64,000 nt of DNA from Hemibagrus wyckioides (lineage: Eukaryota > Chordata > Actinopteri > Siluriformes > Bagridae). Of this stretch, positions 1 to 11,197 are shown one piece after another. Position numbers and translations under genes: made by a program. Position 1 is the first letter of the stretch. Every line of letters begins with the position of its first letter. The notes under the pieces are model-generated. The model ran no database searches, had not been told where the DNA came from, and was given only the letters and a program-made list of their open reading frames with translations. The stretch lies in NCBI RefSeq assembly GCF_019097595.1, contig NC_080710.1, positions 9,568,780 through 9,632,779 on the forward strand, given 5' to 3'.

Positions 1-1806
1 AAATCCAAATACACAATAACAAATCAGAAAACAAAATAACAAATCCAAAAACAAAATAAATCAGAAAACAAAATAACAAATCCAAATACACAATAACAAA
101 TCAGAAAAACAAAATAACAAATCCAAAAACAAAATAAATCCAAAAACAAAATAATAAATCCAAATATACAATAACAAATCAGAAAAACAAAATAACAAAT
201 CCAAAAACAAAATAAATCAGAAAACAAAATAACAAATCCAAATACACAATAAATCAGAAAACAAAATGACAAATCCAAAAACAAAATAAATCAGAAAACA
301 AAATAACAAATCCAAATACACAATAACAAATCAGAAAAACAAAATAACAAATCCAAAAACAAAATAAATCAGAAAACAAAATAATAAATCCAAATACACA
401 ATAACAAATCAGAAAAACAAAATAACAAATCCAAAAACAAAATAAATCAGAAAACAAAATAATAAATCCAAATACACAATAACAAATCAGAAAAACAAAA
501 TAACAAATCCAAAAACAAAATAAATCAGAAAACAAAATAATAAATCCAAATACACAATAACAAATCAGAAAAACAAAATAACAAATCCAAAAACAAAATA
601 AATCAGAAAACAAAATAATAAATCCAAATACACAATAACAAATCAGAAAAACAAAATAACAAATCCAAAAACAAAATAAATCAGAAAACAAAATAACAAA
701 TCCAAATACACAATAACAAATCAGAAAAACAAAATAACAAATCCAAATACACAATAACAAATCAGAAAAACAAAATAACAAATCCAAAAACAAAATAAAT
801 CAGAAAACAAAATAACAAATCCAAAAACAAAATAAATCAGAAAACAAAATAATAAATCCAAATACACAATAACAAATCAGAAAAACAAAATAACAAATCC
901 AAAAACAAAATAAATCAGAAAACAAAATAATAAATCAGAAAACAAAATAACAAATCCAAAAACAAAATAAATCAGAAAACAAAATAATAAATCCAAATAC
1001 ACAATAACAAATCAGAAAAACAAAATAACAAATCCAAAAACAAAATAAATCAGAAAACAAAATAATAAATCCAAAAACAAAATAACAAATCCAAAAACAA
1101 AATAAATCAGAAAACAAAATAACAAATCCAAATACACAATAACAAATCAGAAAAACAAAATAACAAATCCAAAAACAAAATAAATCAGAAAAACAAAATA
1201 ACAAATCCAAAAACAAAATAAATCAGAAAACAAAATAACAAATCCAAAAACAAAATAAATCAGAAAAACAAAATAACAAATCCAAAAACAAAATAAATCA
1301 GAAAAACAAAATAACAAATCCAAAAACAAAATAAATCAGAAAACAAAATAACAAATCCAAATACACAATAACAAATCAGAAAAACAAAATAACAAACCCA
1401 AAAACAAAATAAATCAGAAAACAAAATAACAAATCCAAAAACAAAATAAATCAGAAAAACAAAATAACAAATCCAAAAACAAAATAAATCAGAAAAACAA
1501 AATAACAAATCCAAAAACAAAATAAATCAGAAAACAAAATAACAAATACAAAAACAAAATAAATCAGAAAAACAAAATAACAAATCCAAAAACAAAATAA
1601 ATCAGAAAACAAAATAACAAATCCAAATACACAATAACAAATCAGAAAAACAAAATAACAAACCCAAAAACAAAATAAATCAGAAAAACAAAATAACAAA
1701 TCCAAAAACAAAATAAATCAGAAAACAAAATAACAAATCCAAAAACAAAATAAATCAGAAAACAAAATAACAAATCCATAAACAAAATATAACAAATCGA
1801 AAAACG
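1..1806. repeat. A-rich minisatellite with a 78-bp higher-order unit
   Basis: The stretch is a tandem array of sub-repeats of 17-21 bases, all variants of AAATC(C/A)(A/G)AAAACAAAATAAC. In the left part four sub-repeats (about 20+20+21+17) form a 78-bp unit; the marker CCAAATACAC recurs at 390, 468, 546 and 624. From about 1180 on, the order breaks down into 37/38-bp pairs, and units degenerate between 1780 and 1806. The plus strand is almost free of G. The minus strand is open over long stretches because 78 is a multiple of three; the phenylalanine/cysteine-rich peptides this gives are artefacts of the repeat. The array runs off the left edge, so its full length is unknown. It lies upstream of the last exon of the putative cingulin gene, so probably in an intron. 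Confidence 0.97.
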
Positions 1807-2004
1807 CTATGACAACTCAGACAAACCAGAAAAGGTAGATATAGTTTGCTAACAGCATTCGCACTGCCGATTGGACTGAAGATATATGGGAAGTACAGTT
1901 GACTACAGTAGTAGAAAGTGGATTTGTGTGTGTATGAACACAGCTCTGCTCTTATAGCATTCCTTACATCCTTTAATCTGGAATAGTTTTGTCTTCAAAA
2001 CATA

Positions 2005-2135
2005 CCTGCGTTCTTCAGATGTGCGTTTAGAGATCGCAAATTAATCTTTACACCATTATACGCTATCAGTATATCCAAAATCATGCCATATGAACGTCCT
2101 TCCTCAAAGTAGTGTTGAATGAATTCCATTTTCTT
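2005..2135 (-). pseudogene. Possible integrase/transposase helix-turn-helix remnant
   Basis: The minus strand encodes a stretch reading FIQHYFEEGRSYGMILDIL, followed by NGVKINLRSLNAHLKNAG. This resembles the N-terminal helix-turn-helix of a family of integrase-like proteins common in fish genomes, in which a short 'YF..G.SY.EI...L' helix is followed by '..I.LR.L...L...G'. No catalytic core is visible next to it, so it would be a fragment. The identification rests on one motif recalled by eye and could be wrong. Confidence 0.35.
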
Positions 2136-2497
2136 GAATATAAATATATGTTTATATTCTTTAAAAGATTTAAAAGTTGCACTATATACTACTAATGATT
2201 TAAAGTAAACACAGAACCTCACACATGTACAAGAAATAAAAGGTTAGATACACAATTTCCTACTTCTTGTATATCTTGAGTGACAGATGTCTCGTCCAAT
2301 CAGCGCTAAGAATTCCATTCGCAAACTATACCTACCTTTTCTGTTTGCCCTGGTGTTTTTGGATTTGTTATTGTGTTTGCACTTCTCGGCCACCGTACTT
2401 TTTCAGTGTTGATCATAACACTTGTGCTTTGCCTGCTTTTCCCCCTGTATATAAATGCAAAAATATCTTAGCTGATGTGTTCATGCCAAATCCTCAG

Positions 2498-2636
2498 GAG
2501 GAAGATCCAGCAAGCCCGACTTATCTCCGTGGCCTCTCCAGGTCTCAGCTCAGATGATGACGACGAAAGCCTGTTTGACTCGTCCACCATCACCTCCATC
2601 CTCACAGAGAGCAATCTACAGACCAGCTCCTGCTAG
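2498..2636 (+). CDS. cgn: Last coding exon of a cingulin-like gene (partial)
   Basis: A splice acceptor (TCCTCAG, ending at 2497) is followed by an open frame (first full codon 2499) that ends at TAG 2634-2636. It encodes 45 residues: a basic start (RKIQQARLISVASPG), an acidic run (SSDDDDESLFDSS) and a Ser/Thr-rich end (SILTESNLQTSSC). The rest of the gene lies left of the window. In human 1q21 CGN lies just upstream of TUFT1 on the same strand, and cingulin ends with a basic tail, an acidic cluster and a Ser-rich C-terminus after its myosin-like coiled coil; this exon has both the place and the composition. Cingulin is a cytoplasmic plaque protein of tight junctions. The identity is inferred mainly from synteny. 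Possible polyadenylation signals are AATAAA at 2781 and overlapping ones at 4717 and 4721. Confidence 0.5.
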
Positions 2637-4769
2637 GGGACAGTTAGAGGAGAAGGTCACTCTTGGATGATTTGGGTGAAATGAGCTTTCAAGTAACGAG
2701 TGACATCAGAAAATGAGAGACACTTTACACAGGTGGGATTAGGGCTTTGTAAAGGCTCTGTTGTAAATACTAGAAGACAGAATAAAATTTAAACTAATTG
2801 AACAAGCCTTATGAAGAGGTGGACAAACACATATACTGCACAAAGACGAAGAGCTAAATGTCAAACGTTATTAGTTCAGAGTGTTGTGTAGTTTGCACTT
2901 ACCTGTATTCCACATCTACTATAGTACTAGTGATGTGACTAGCTGTGTTTAGCATAACTCTAATTTAGCTGCGAAATTGATCACTCACTTTTAGTTAAGA
3001 AAATTCACAAGGGAAGCGCAGCTATCTTTTGAGATGCCAATTATTCCATATCTTTAATATCAGTGCTTGGCCACACGTGTTTTGATGCGAATTTGCATAA
3101 ATCATCAAATATTCTTTGAATCTTAAACAAATTTAGGGTTTTTTAAAATATATATATATTTTTTAATCATGATACAATTTTAAAATCACTTGGGAACTTT
3201 AGCTATTCACGATCAGTTAGCTGGTTGGTTAAAATCGATATTAAACTATATGCGCGGGACTACACCTGTTTTCTACCAGGATTTTTGACATATTACTTAT
3301 AGATTACCTTGGAAAAATGTGATTTATAACGTAATAATATTCGATTATATTATTCCTGCAGCTAAGTGTCCTTTCAGAAACATTTTATATTTAGTAACAA
3401 GAATGTAGTCATCTCTACACTTGTTTAATTCTGCTGCAATATTCAGTGATGTCGATTGGGGTTACATCAAATGTCCAAATTTACACTCCACTTAGAGAGA
3501 CAGCCAATAACAAAAGGCTGCAGTAAAACTTTTGACCATTTCAGATTCAATAGTATAAAAACGCACACACACATTTACTTGCATGTTGAATCATTTAAGA
3601 CAGGGGTTTTTTTTTTGTTTGTTTGTTTGTAAACAAGATTTTCTAACTTATCAGCAGCTGAAACTCATGGCAACATGAAATTATGTAGGGGCGATCAGAT
3701 TAGATTAGTTACTTTCACACACAAGAAGTTGTAGCTCTTATTTAGAAATCTGCAGAACTATACTGTGCCTTCAGCTCCAACTGAGGCAAGTGAAATGTGC
3801 TTTATTCTTGGTTCATCTTATATGAATATACATACACAGTAGGGTGAAAAATCATTTGGAGCCACCTTAGGTAGTGCAGGGTGAGAAAATGTAAAAGTTA
3901 AGGTTCTAGATATCCCACTATTCCCAGTTACAGATACAAACTGTTGTTCGCAGTGATTTATCTGAGCTCTGTAAACCCCAATAGATTTCAGGAAATCTAA
4001 ATGGAAGAATAATACACAAAGAGCCTGAGTGTGCTGAATGTTTCCTCTGCTAATGCACTGATGATTATTTTTGATGAAGAGATACTATTAATGCTCAGTT
4101 CACTCATTTACTGAAAGAGAAGAATAACAAACAGTAATGGTACAAAGTACTGGAATAATAATGTGTAAAAGGAAACCAAACAACAAATACACACATTTTG
4201 TTGTTAAAAAGAGCAGTGTAGCATTAAAAACTGACATGGTTTCACAACATCTAACTTGCTCATGAAACTAAGCACGAGCAGCGAAGCTATTTTTGATCAG
4301 TGTCCTGTCACGTGGTTCATTGTCCGTGTCTTTTAGTTTGCGAGTGTGTTGTGAACGTCTAAAATGTTGAGTGGTACGAGTGGATTCCACATACCATTGT
4401 ACAAAACTTGACCTAAGCATTCCAGCCAATGTTTCTTTGTATAAATGTAATCACTTATTAGATCTATTTAGAGCACTGCATCAAAGAACAAATTTGTGTG
4501 TATGTATAATTATGTATTTTTGTAGAAATAGTATATTATTCCACTTGACCAATCAGTGATGAAATCAAGTAAAAGCGTTTTATGATTTAATGTGAACGAG
4601 ATGCTTGACCTCTCTATGTACAGTCTTGTTGCGGAAGCACATAATGGTACAGCCCGATGCTTTTAAAATGTCCATTAAATCTATGACTTTGTATTTTTAC
4701 AGATATTTTTATGAAAAATAAATAAACCATAAGCACCTGTGCATGTTTTTTTACTTTGACTCCGACATA
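2637..4769. other. 3' UTR and intergenic sequence
   Basis: No convincing coding exon was seen. AATAAA at 2781-2786 would give a short 3' UTR for the upstream gene; two overlapping AATAAA at 4717-4726 would give a long one. The sequence is AT-rich, with an A/T run near 3148 and a short TTTG repeat near 3610. Confidence 0.5.
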
Positions 4770-5252
4770 CACACAGATCAGCTATTATGAGCACTGACAG
4801 ATGACGTGAGTAACACTGATGATCTCCTCCTCATGTTAGTGGGTGGGATATATTAGGCAGCAAGTGAACATTTTGTCCTCAAAGTTGATGTGTTAGAAGC
4901 AGGAAAAATGGACAAGCGTAAGGATTTGAGCGAGTTTGACAAGGGCCAGATTGTGATGGCTAGACCACTGGATCAGAGCATCTCCAAAACTGCAGCTCTT
5001 GTGGGCTGTTCCTTGTCTGCAGTGGTCAGTATTTATCAAAGGTATACTTTAAGCCCTGTAAGTTGGCCCATGGAGGCCCCACCTCGCAGGACTTAAAGGA
5101 TCTGCTGCTAACATCTTTGTGCCAGATACCACAGCACATCTTCCGGGATCTAGTGGAGCCCATGCCTCGATGGGTCAGGGCTGTTTTGGCAGCAAAAGTG
5201 GGACCAAGACGATATTAGGCAGGTGGTCATAATGTTATGCCTGATTAGTTTA
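4770..5252 (+). mobile_element. Tc1-like element, family B, internally deleted copy
   Basis: The left end (CACACAGATCAGCTATTATG) and the right end (GGTGGTCATAATGTTATGCC) resemble the inverted ends of the longer copy at 46816-47964. After the left end comes the start of the transposase frame ([18 protein letters not shown]), whose helix-turn-helix region breaks at about 5041; the sequence resumes in the 3' part (GGCAGCAAAAGTGGGACC). The middle, including the catalytic core, is missing, so this copy cannot code for transposase. Its deletion differs from that of the copies at 7.5 and 62.8 kb. Confidence 0.8.
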
Positions 5253-5390
5253 TACTACAAAAGTACTTATGTAGATTATGAATTTAAAAAGATTCAGAGA
5301 GTTACTACAAAATCAAACACTTATTCTTACTGTGTAAAAAAAAAAAGAGGAACACAATTAAAAAGTGCCCAAATTAAAACATTCACCCAT

Positions 5391-5633
5391 TAGACATAAC
5401 ATTAAAACCACCTGCATGATGAGGTAGGTCCAAATTGTGCTGCCAAAACAGCTTGGATCCGTTGAGGCATGAACTCTAAGGTGTGTTAGCAACAGATCCT
5501 TTAAATCCTGTGAGTTGTGAGGTGAGGCTTCCATGGATCAGTTTGTCCAGCACATTCCACAGATCCACACATCTGAGGAGTTTGGAAGCCAAGTCAACAC
5601 CTTGAACTTTTTGACGTCAGGTCTCGTCTATAA

Positions 5634-5635
<2 letters not shown>
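5391..5635 (-). mobile_element. Tc1-like family B fragment, reverse orientation
   Basis: From ACATAACATTAAAACCACCT onward the sequence is the reverse complement of the 3' end of family B: the inverted end, then 'TGCTGCCAAAACAGC', then the region coding for the transposase C-terminus, including 'GAGTTTGGAAGCCAAGTCAA'. It is cut off at a (GT)n run at about 5636-5664. Only the 3' quarter of an element remains. Confidence 0.7.

Positions 5636-5664
<29 letters not shown>
5636..5664. repeat. (GT)n microsatellite
   Basis: About 14 tandem GT units at the broken end of the Tc1 fragment. Confidence 0.9.
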
Positions 5665-5979
5665 CATCAGCCAGACTGTCTGTCTGTTAACATTTTATTG
5701 AGTGATCCTGACTAAGACAAAAAAAAAAAAGAGCTGGTTTTAGTCATCCCATCATTTTCAAATGCACAAAGTGTAGATTAGTAGTCTGTCTGTGTAACAG
5801 TACATTGGAGTTTATATAAACCTGACACGGAATTCTCTTTTCTAAAGCTGTGGAGTTTAACAGCCATGTTAATAATTAATATAGAGAAGATGACCACAGT
5901 GTGGAATGACAGTGGTTTTGTTTTGCACTCTAGCCTGTGAGATAAGCCTCAAATTGTCTAGCCAGTATTATTTTTATGT

Positions 5980-6535
5980 ACGCTATGAGGCCTAGTGTAT
6001 GTGGACACCTGACCCTTACACTGACATTAAACTGTTTTGAAGCACACAATTGTAGAAAATGTTATTATATGCTGTAGCATTACAGTTTCCTTTACTGGAA
6101 CTGAGAGACTCAAAAACCTGTTAACCTGTTCCAGTGAGCTTCATGATGACATGGTTTGCTGGTTTGATGAAGAAAAACTTGAGTGTCCTGCACAGAACCC
6201 TGACCTCAACCCCACTGAATTTTAGTCCTTAGGTCTGAATCATTTATGTAGCTCTAGCTTGTTTTTTGTAGCACCCTGGTCCTGGAGAAACTTTGTTTAA
6301 TTTCCCTCTATATTGCACCAGCTTTATATGGTTGAAATGACAGGTAAAGCTTCTTGACCTCAGTGTCTTTGGGACAAATTGAACAGCTGACTGCATCCCT
6401 TCTCATCTAATCACAAATCCCAACACTCACTTTTAGACAACAGTCACACTTCACCATCTCATGGGAAGCCTTCCCAGAAGAGTGGAGGTTATTAAAACAG
6501 CAAAAGGGTGTGATGGTCAGGTGTACACTTGTGAT
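5980..6535 (+). mobile_element. Decayed non-autonomous Tc1-type element
   Basis: The left part reads GTATGTGGACACCTGACC and the right part GTGATGGTCAGGTGTACACT, the inverted-end signature of a common teleost Tc1 derivative. In between are scraps of transposase: 'CPAQNPDLNPTEF' (around 6185-6225, the region of the last catalytic Glu in DD34E transposases, usually [10 protein letters not shown]) and 'GSLPRRVEVIKTAKG' (around 6464-6508, the C-terminal motif). Frames are broken throughout. Confidence 0.75.
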
Positions 6536-7510
6536 GAAAAGAATGCGGACACTGATCGTCACACCCATTTTCTTTTTCTTTTTAAAATCTCCCTAATTCG
6601 GTTCTATGTTGAAATATCTGCTGTAGATTTCTATGTAGAACTGTCAGTGGTTCTCTCAGAGGGATGAACAGAAGATGAGCTCTGCATTTTTATAAAAAGA
6701 GTGAAAAGATACGATCATATTTGTTGATTTTATCTGCAGTGCTGAGTTTGCCCTGAAGCTTTGTTATGGCTTGGAACTGAAAGATTGTGTTCAAAGCTAC
6801 ATTGCACAATGATGAATTATACTTCCTTGTCAAAATATGCTTCCTAGACTTGCACTGTGTTCATGCTGAGAACATTTCAGCTGCTTGCATTTAGGTGTGT
6901 GCTTCTGTCATGCGTGTAAACTGTGATTACTTCATGCTTGTTCCCCGTGATGTTTCATTAATGTGTTTCATTTTGTGTTGCATCATTTCGAATCTTTCAT
7001 TGGCGTGTACATGAACTCACTCGGTAACTGTTCTTTGGATTATATGACTAATATTCCCAAAACCTGAAGCAAAGACAGGTTTTAAATGTCTAAGAACCAT
7101 GATATCTGCCAGATGTGCTGCTGCACAGAGGTTTATGTGTGCGTGTTTATACCTGCCTGGCTTGCTATCAGTTGCGTGACAGAGGGAGGTGTGTTGTGTT
7201 GTGGATTTTATCGGGAACTGAAGCCACAACAGCTCTGGGATCTGGGAAAAAAAAAACTGACAAGATCAGCGGAAATATCTGCTGTCTGTGTACAGTGAGA
7301 TAAAATGTTTTCCAGGGAAAAGAAAAACATTGAGGTGGTATATTCCAGTGCTGTCAGAGATGTGTTTAGGTATTAATTTCTTCGAAAGTAACGAACATAT
7401 GATAAAGATTTTATTTGAGTTTTCATGAAACCGACTTTGGTTTTCTCTCTCTCTCTGTCTCTCTCTTGCATATTTACATATTTAAATCAAGTGGGGGAAA
7501 AAGTGTAAGG

Positions 7511-7913
7511 TGTAAGTGTAAGGGTAAGGATTTGAGCGAGTTTGACAAGGACCAAACTGTGATGGCTAAACCACTGGATCAGAGCATCTCCAAAACTGCA
7601 GCTCTTGTGGGGTGTTCCCGGTCTGCAGTGGTCAGTATCTATCAAAAGTGGTCCAAGGAAGGAACAGTGGTGAACCGGCGACAGGGTCATGGGCGGTCAA
7701 GGCTCAGTGATGCACGTGGGGAGTGAAGGCTGGTCCGTGTGATCCGATCCAACAGATGAGCTACTGTTGATCAAATTGCTGAAGAAGTTAATGCTGGTTC
7801 TGATAGAAAGGTGTCAGAATACACAGTGCATGACGGGTCAGGGCTGTTTTGGCAGCAAAAGACAGACCAACACGATATTCGGCAGGTGGTCATGATGTTA
7901 TGACTGGTCTGTG
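7511..7913 (+). mobile_element. Tc1-like family B, deletion derivative
   Basis: The copy starts inside the transposase frame ([20 protein letters not shown] and the helix-turn-helix '[20 protein letters not shown]') and lacks the left inverted end. After 'AATACACAGTGCATGACGGG' it jumps to the 3' end of the element and finishes with the right inverted end at about 7913. The same junction occurs in the copy at 62.8 kb. No catalytic domain is present. Confidence 0.8.
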
Positions 7914-7984
7914 TATATTGTATGCACAAAAGAGAAGACACTGGAGGACATGGAATAAAGGGAGCAGTGGGGCAGGAGTGTTAA

Positions 7985-8330
7985 AGGTGAATGAATCAGA
8001 ATCAGCTTCATTGCCAAGTACTGTGGGTTTTACATATACAAGGAATTTGCCTTGGTGTATTGGTGCACAACAATATAATATAAGCATAAAAATATAAAGA
8101 CAAATATAAGAATTATAAGCACGATTAACTGTGTGGAAAATATAGTATAAAGTATAAAATGTCGACCAATTAAACGACCAATGCAGTGCAGAGGGAAACA
8201 TTAACTGTACATTAATTGTACATTAGTGGACTGGTGCAAAACTCACAGTTTGAGGCAGGAAGGTAAAAGGATGGGTTTCAGAGGAACTCTACTATATAGT
8301 GATGAGTCAGTGTCTCTTCTCATATAATAG
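7985..8330. repeat. Common teleost interspersed repeat
   Basis: The phrases AATCAGCTTCATTGCCAAGT and AAGGAATTTGCCTTGGTG are recurrent in teleost genomes as part of a dispersed repeat. There is no open frame of note. The class (LINE 3' end or other) is not certain, and the right boundary is approximate. Confidence 0.55.
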
Positions 8331-8480
8331 CAGGACGTCACACACTGAGCTGCAGCTCGACACAGGACCTACATCTGCCTTCTGTCCCAAAATATATCTG
8401 TTTGTCCATATTATCTATCTGGGGGTAGAATTTACCCTATGTGTGAAACATATTTGAGTCTAATAGCTGTGTATTAATGA

Positions 8481-8518
<38 letters not shown>

Positions 8519-10560
8519 AAGGAATTACAAAGAACCAGGCCACAAAGTATTTTTCAAAGTAACACCCTTACAGGAATCTTCATCGGTGGATAATCACATA
8601 ACTGACAAAATGTTTTTTTGTTTGTTTGTTTTTCTACTAGCTAGTCTAATCACACCTTTTTTCACATGAAGTGCATATGTTTTAGATATTATTCATTCAT
8701 GTGTTTATCATCACATTTTAGAACGTTTCTTAGTTTATATCTGATTTCCTCACATGAATCATTCTTTTATGTATTGTTCATGTGATGTCGAAATTCTAAA
8801 ATATATCTAAAATATATGTGTAAATAAAAAATACATGCAATATATGCATATTTTTTTAATAGGGCAGGTAAATAAAATGATATATTGTTGCGTAAATAAG
8901 TATGTGTTGCTGTAAAACTAATACAACATGAACAGATTACAGATTTTTCTTTTGCATTTGATCTTAAAAATTCACTTTGAGTCTTACCTTGTCAGACATT
9001 TCAAACCGTTCTCACGTGTCTAAGGTTTAAGGCTTTAAAGTATAAATCCTAAAGAAAACAGACAGCAATACTTAAGCAGGTGTTCTCAGACTTACTAGTG
9101 TTTGTAAGTCTGGCTGCAGTTTTGCACAAGTTGTGGGCTGCCTTTACATTTATAGCTTCTTAAGTAAACTAAACATTACAACAAAGATTAAATAAAAAAT
9201 GAGTCAACTTATTAGTGTCTGGCTCATGCACTGTGAGTGCAAAAGCCAGCGTGACATTTACAATGAGTGACATTTATATATTTCAATATATATTTTTTTT
9301 TCCATTTTTAAAACATATTGATCTTATCCTCTGAACCATTTCCTGTAGGAGAATTGTCATATGCAGTTTTTGCAAAATCATAAGGTTGGGTTTTCTAGAG
9401 AACGGGGAAAAATGTGTCCTGACTTCACGAGTAGAACACAGCATGTTGAAATGCAGGAGTGAGTTTGGATTGTTTTGAGCACGTGCCAATTTACAAATAG
9501 CATTCATTCCAGTCTCTTTGATTAAAACGTGGGAGAGTGTCAAATATAATGATGCCAGGAGGTGTGTGAAAGGAGTGGCAGTACATGACACAAAAAATAA
9601 AGTTGTTGTGCATCTGCTTTTGTTTTGGTAACATGCACTAGTGCTATTTTTTTCCACTAATTTGAATTGCATTAGTCACAATTCATAGTTTAGTGCTATT
9701 AATGGATTTAGCTGATGGTTATGCGTCGTTATTAATACTTAGAGCAGAATACATTTGTGGGATGAGTTTTGCAAAAGTATTTCAGAGTGACGATCATGTT
9801 AACTAGTAAAGAAAGAGTGTATTAAATATAACTCGGCTCTGAAAGGATCAGTGGTTCAAGAATCTATTATAGAATCGAACTCACAGCGGTCAAAACATCA
9901 TCCACCAAACATCTTACCCTGTGCATTGCTTAATATTTGAAATACTAGCAAAAGTGTAAGTTAAGAATATTTAACTCTGTGGAGATACTGAGAGACAATT
10001 AGTATCACATGGGGACAACGGTGTGTGAAGCAGGACCACATTCCCACATAATGGCTGTGCAACCTGGAGTTTCGAAAGGAGCGCACATATTTAAGGTACA
10101 ACTGATTGTGAAGATTTTCCACACCCATGTTTCCATGCTACTGAGCCTTACATAGTTTATGTCAGGTGTGGCTTTCGGCCGAAATACATTCGCATGGTTG
10201 TTCTAGTCATGTTTTAGTGTTTCAGGTACGCATGCCTGGCTAATACAGGCATTGCGGCACTACTAGTTATCTTATGGAGAATTTATGTAGCAGTTATATT
10301 ACTACTGTAATAAACGTATGCAGTGTACACATGTATTCTGATTATATTTCAACTACTTATATGAGCTTCATGAGTAGGTCTATGACTAAGCATAAGTTAG
10401 TTTTCTACAACCAGGTTCTCTCTCCATGTTTCTTATATGGCAGGATTTCTAAAGGCACACACGATACTGGTTTTTCTCAGTTGCTTACACACATTTCAGA
10501 AAGCATCTCTGCTTTTAAATGCTCTAACAACTACACACCTATTATCATATGTTCATCTAT
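8331..10560. other. Intergenic, no gene seen
   Basis: AT-rich sequence with a (CT)n run at about 8480-8518. A reverse-strand open frame at 9283-9672 has no recognisable domain and composition typical of chance frames. Nothing else is supported. Confidence 0.5.
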
Positions 10561-10564
10561 ATAT

Positions 10565-10770
10565 CCATATCCATCTATTTTCTGTAGAGTTTATTCTACT
10601 CACAGTCATGGGGAACCTGGAGTCTATCCCAGGGACTCGGGGAACAAGGTGTGGTACACTCTGAACATAAAATAATAATTTAGAGATGCCAGTCAGCCTA
10701 CAACACTGGTTTATGGACTGGGGGAGGAAACCGGAGTACCCAGAGGAAGAAGTAGCACCAAGGAAAAGCT
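10565..10770 (-). repeat. L2-type retroposon tail
   Basis: GAACCTGGAGTCTATCCCAG and TGGACTGGGGGAGGAAACCG are the reverse complement of the conserved 3' region of teleost L2-like elements. Further copies lie at 37980-38098, 48880-49110, 57483-57645 and 59580-59800. Confidence 0.7.
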
Positions 10771-10879
10771 CAGTTTAGTAACATTTGTTCCTCAAAATAT
10801 TAATTAATTACTCATATGCATACAGGGCGCCAATACTTTTGGAGTTCCACTATACTCATGCATACGTTATCGGAGAACT

Positions 10880-11197
10880 TTGCGGTTTCTGGATTAAGCC
10901 TTTTGGGGTCTGAGTTAACGCAGTCGGTATGCATCTGCACAGGTGCGGACAGCAGTCAGCGCATCCCACGTGCGTCTCGCGCAGAGATTAAGTGACGCTC
11001 CGAAACCGTGTAGGTGAAGAGGCGGGGAAAGGGGCGGGGCTGAACCGCATTTATCAGTCGTCCGCTGCGCGAGCCCATTATACATTCACTGGTTGTATCG
11101 CACTGGACAGCGGAGGCTTCTAGTCTGAAGTACCCAATTTGTTTGATTGTTTATTTATTTATTCATTCCGTTAGAAAAAGTTTCTATCCCGGTAAAA
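10880..11197 (+). promoter_or_regulatory. tuft1: Probable tuft1 promoter and 5' UTR
   Basis: This is a local GC- and CpG-rich island in AT-rich surroundings, with two adjacent Sp1-type GC boxes (GGCGGGG at 11021 and GGGGCGGGGC at 11031-11040) about 160 bases before the start codon. No clear TATA box is seen at a suitable distance; 'CATTATACATTC' near 11078 is a weak candidate. The transcription start cannot be fixed from sequence. Confidence 0.65.

Noticed and set aside
24..1711. Several long minus-strand open frames coding F/C/W-rich peptides
   Set aside because: They are translations of the minisatellite; the period is a multiple of three, so one phase stays open. No start context, domain or splice signal supports a protein.
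9283..9672. Minus-strand frame of 129 codons
   Set aside because: No recognisable domain, no splice or promoter context, and composition like chance frames in AT-rich DNA.
10815..10860. CCAATACTTTTGGAGTTCC, resembling a Tc1 inverted end
   Set aside because: Only one short half-match and no partner end or transposase remnant nearby.
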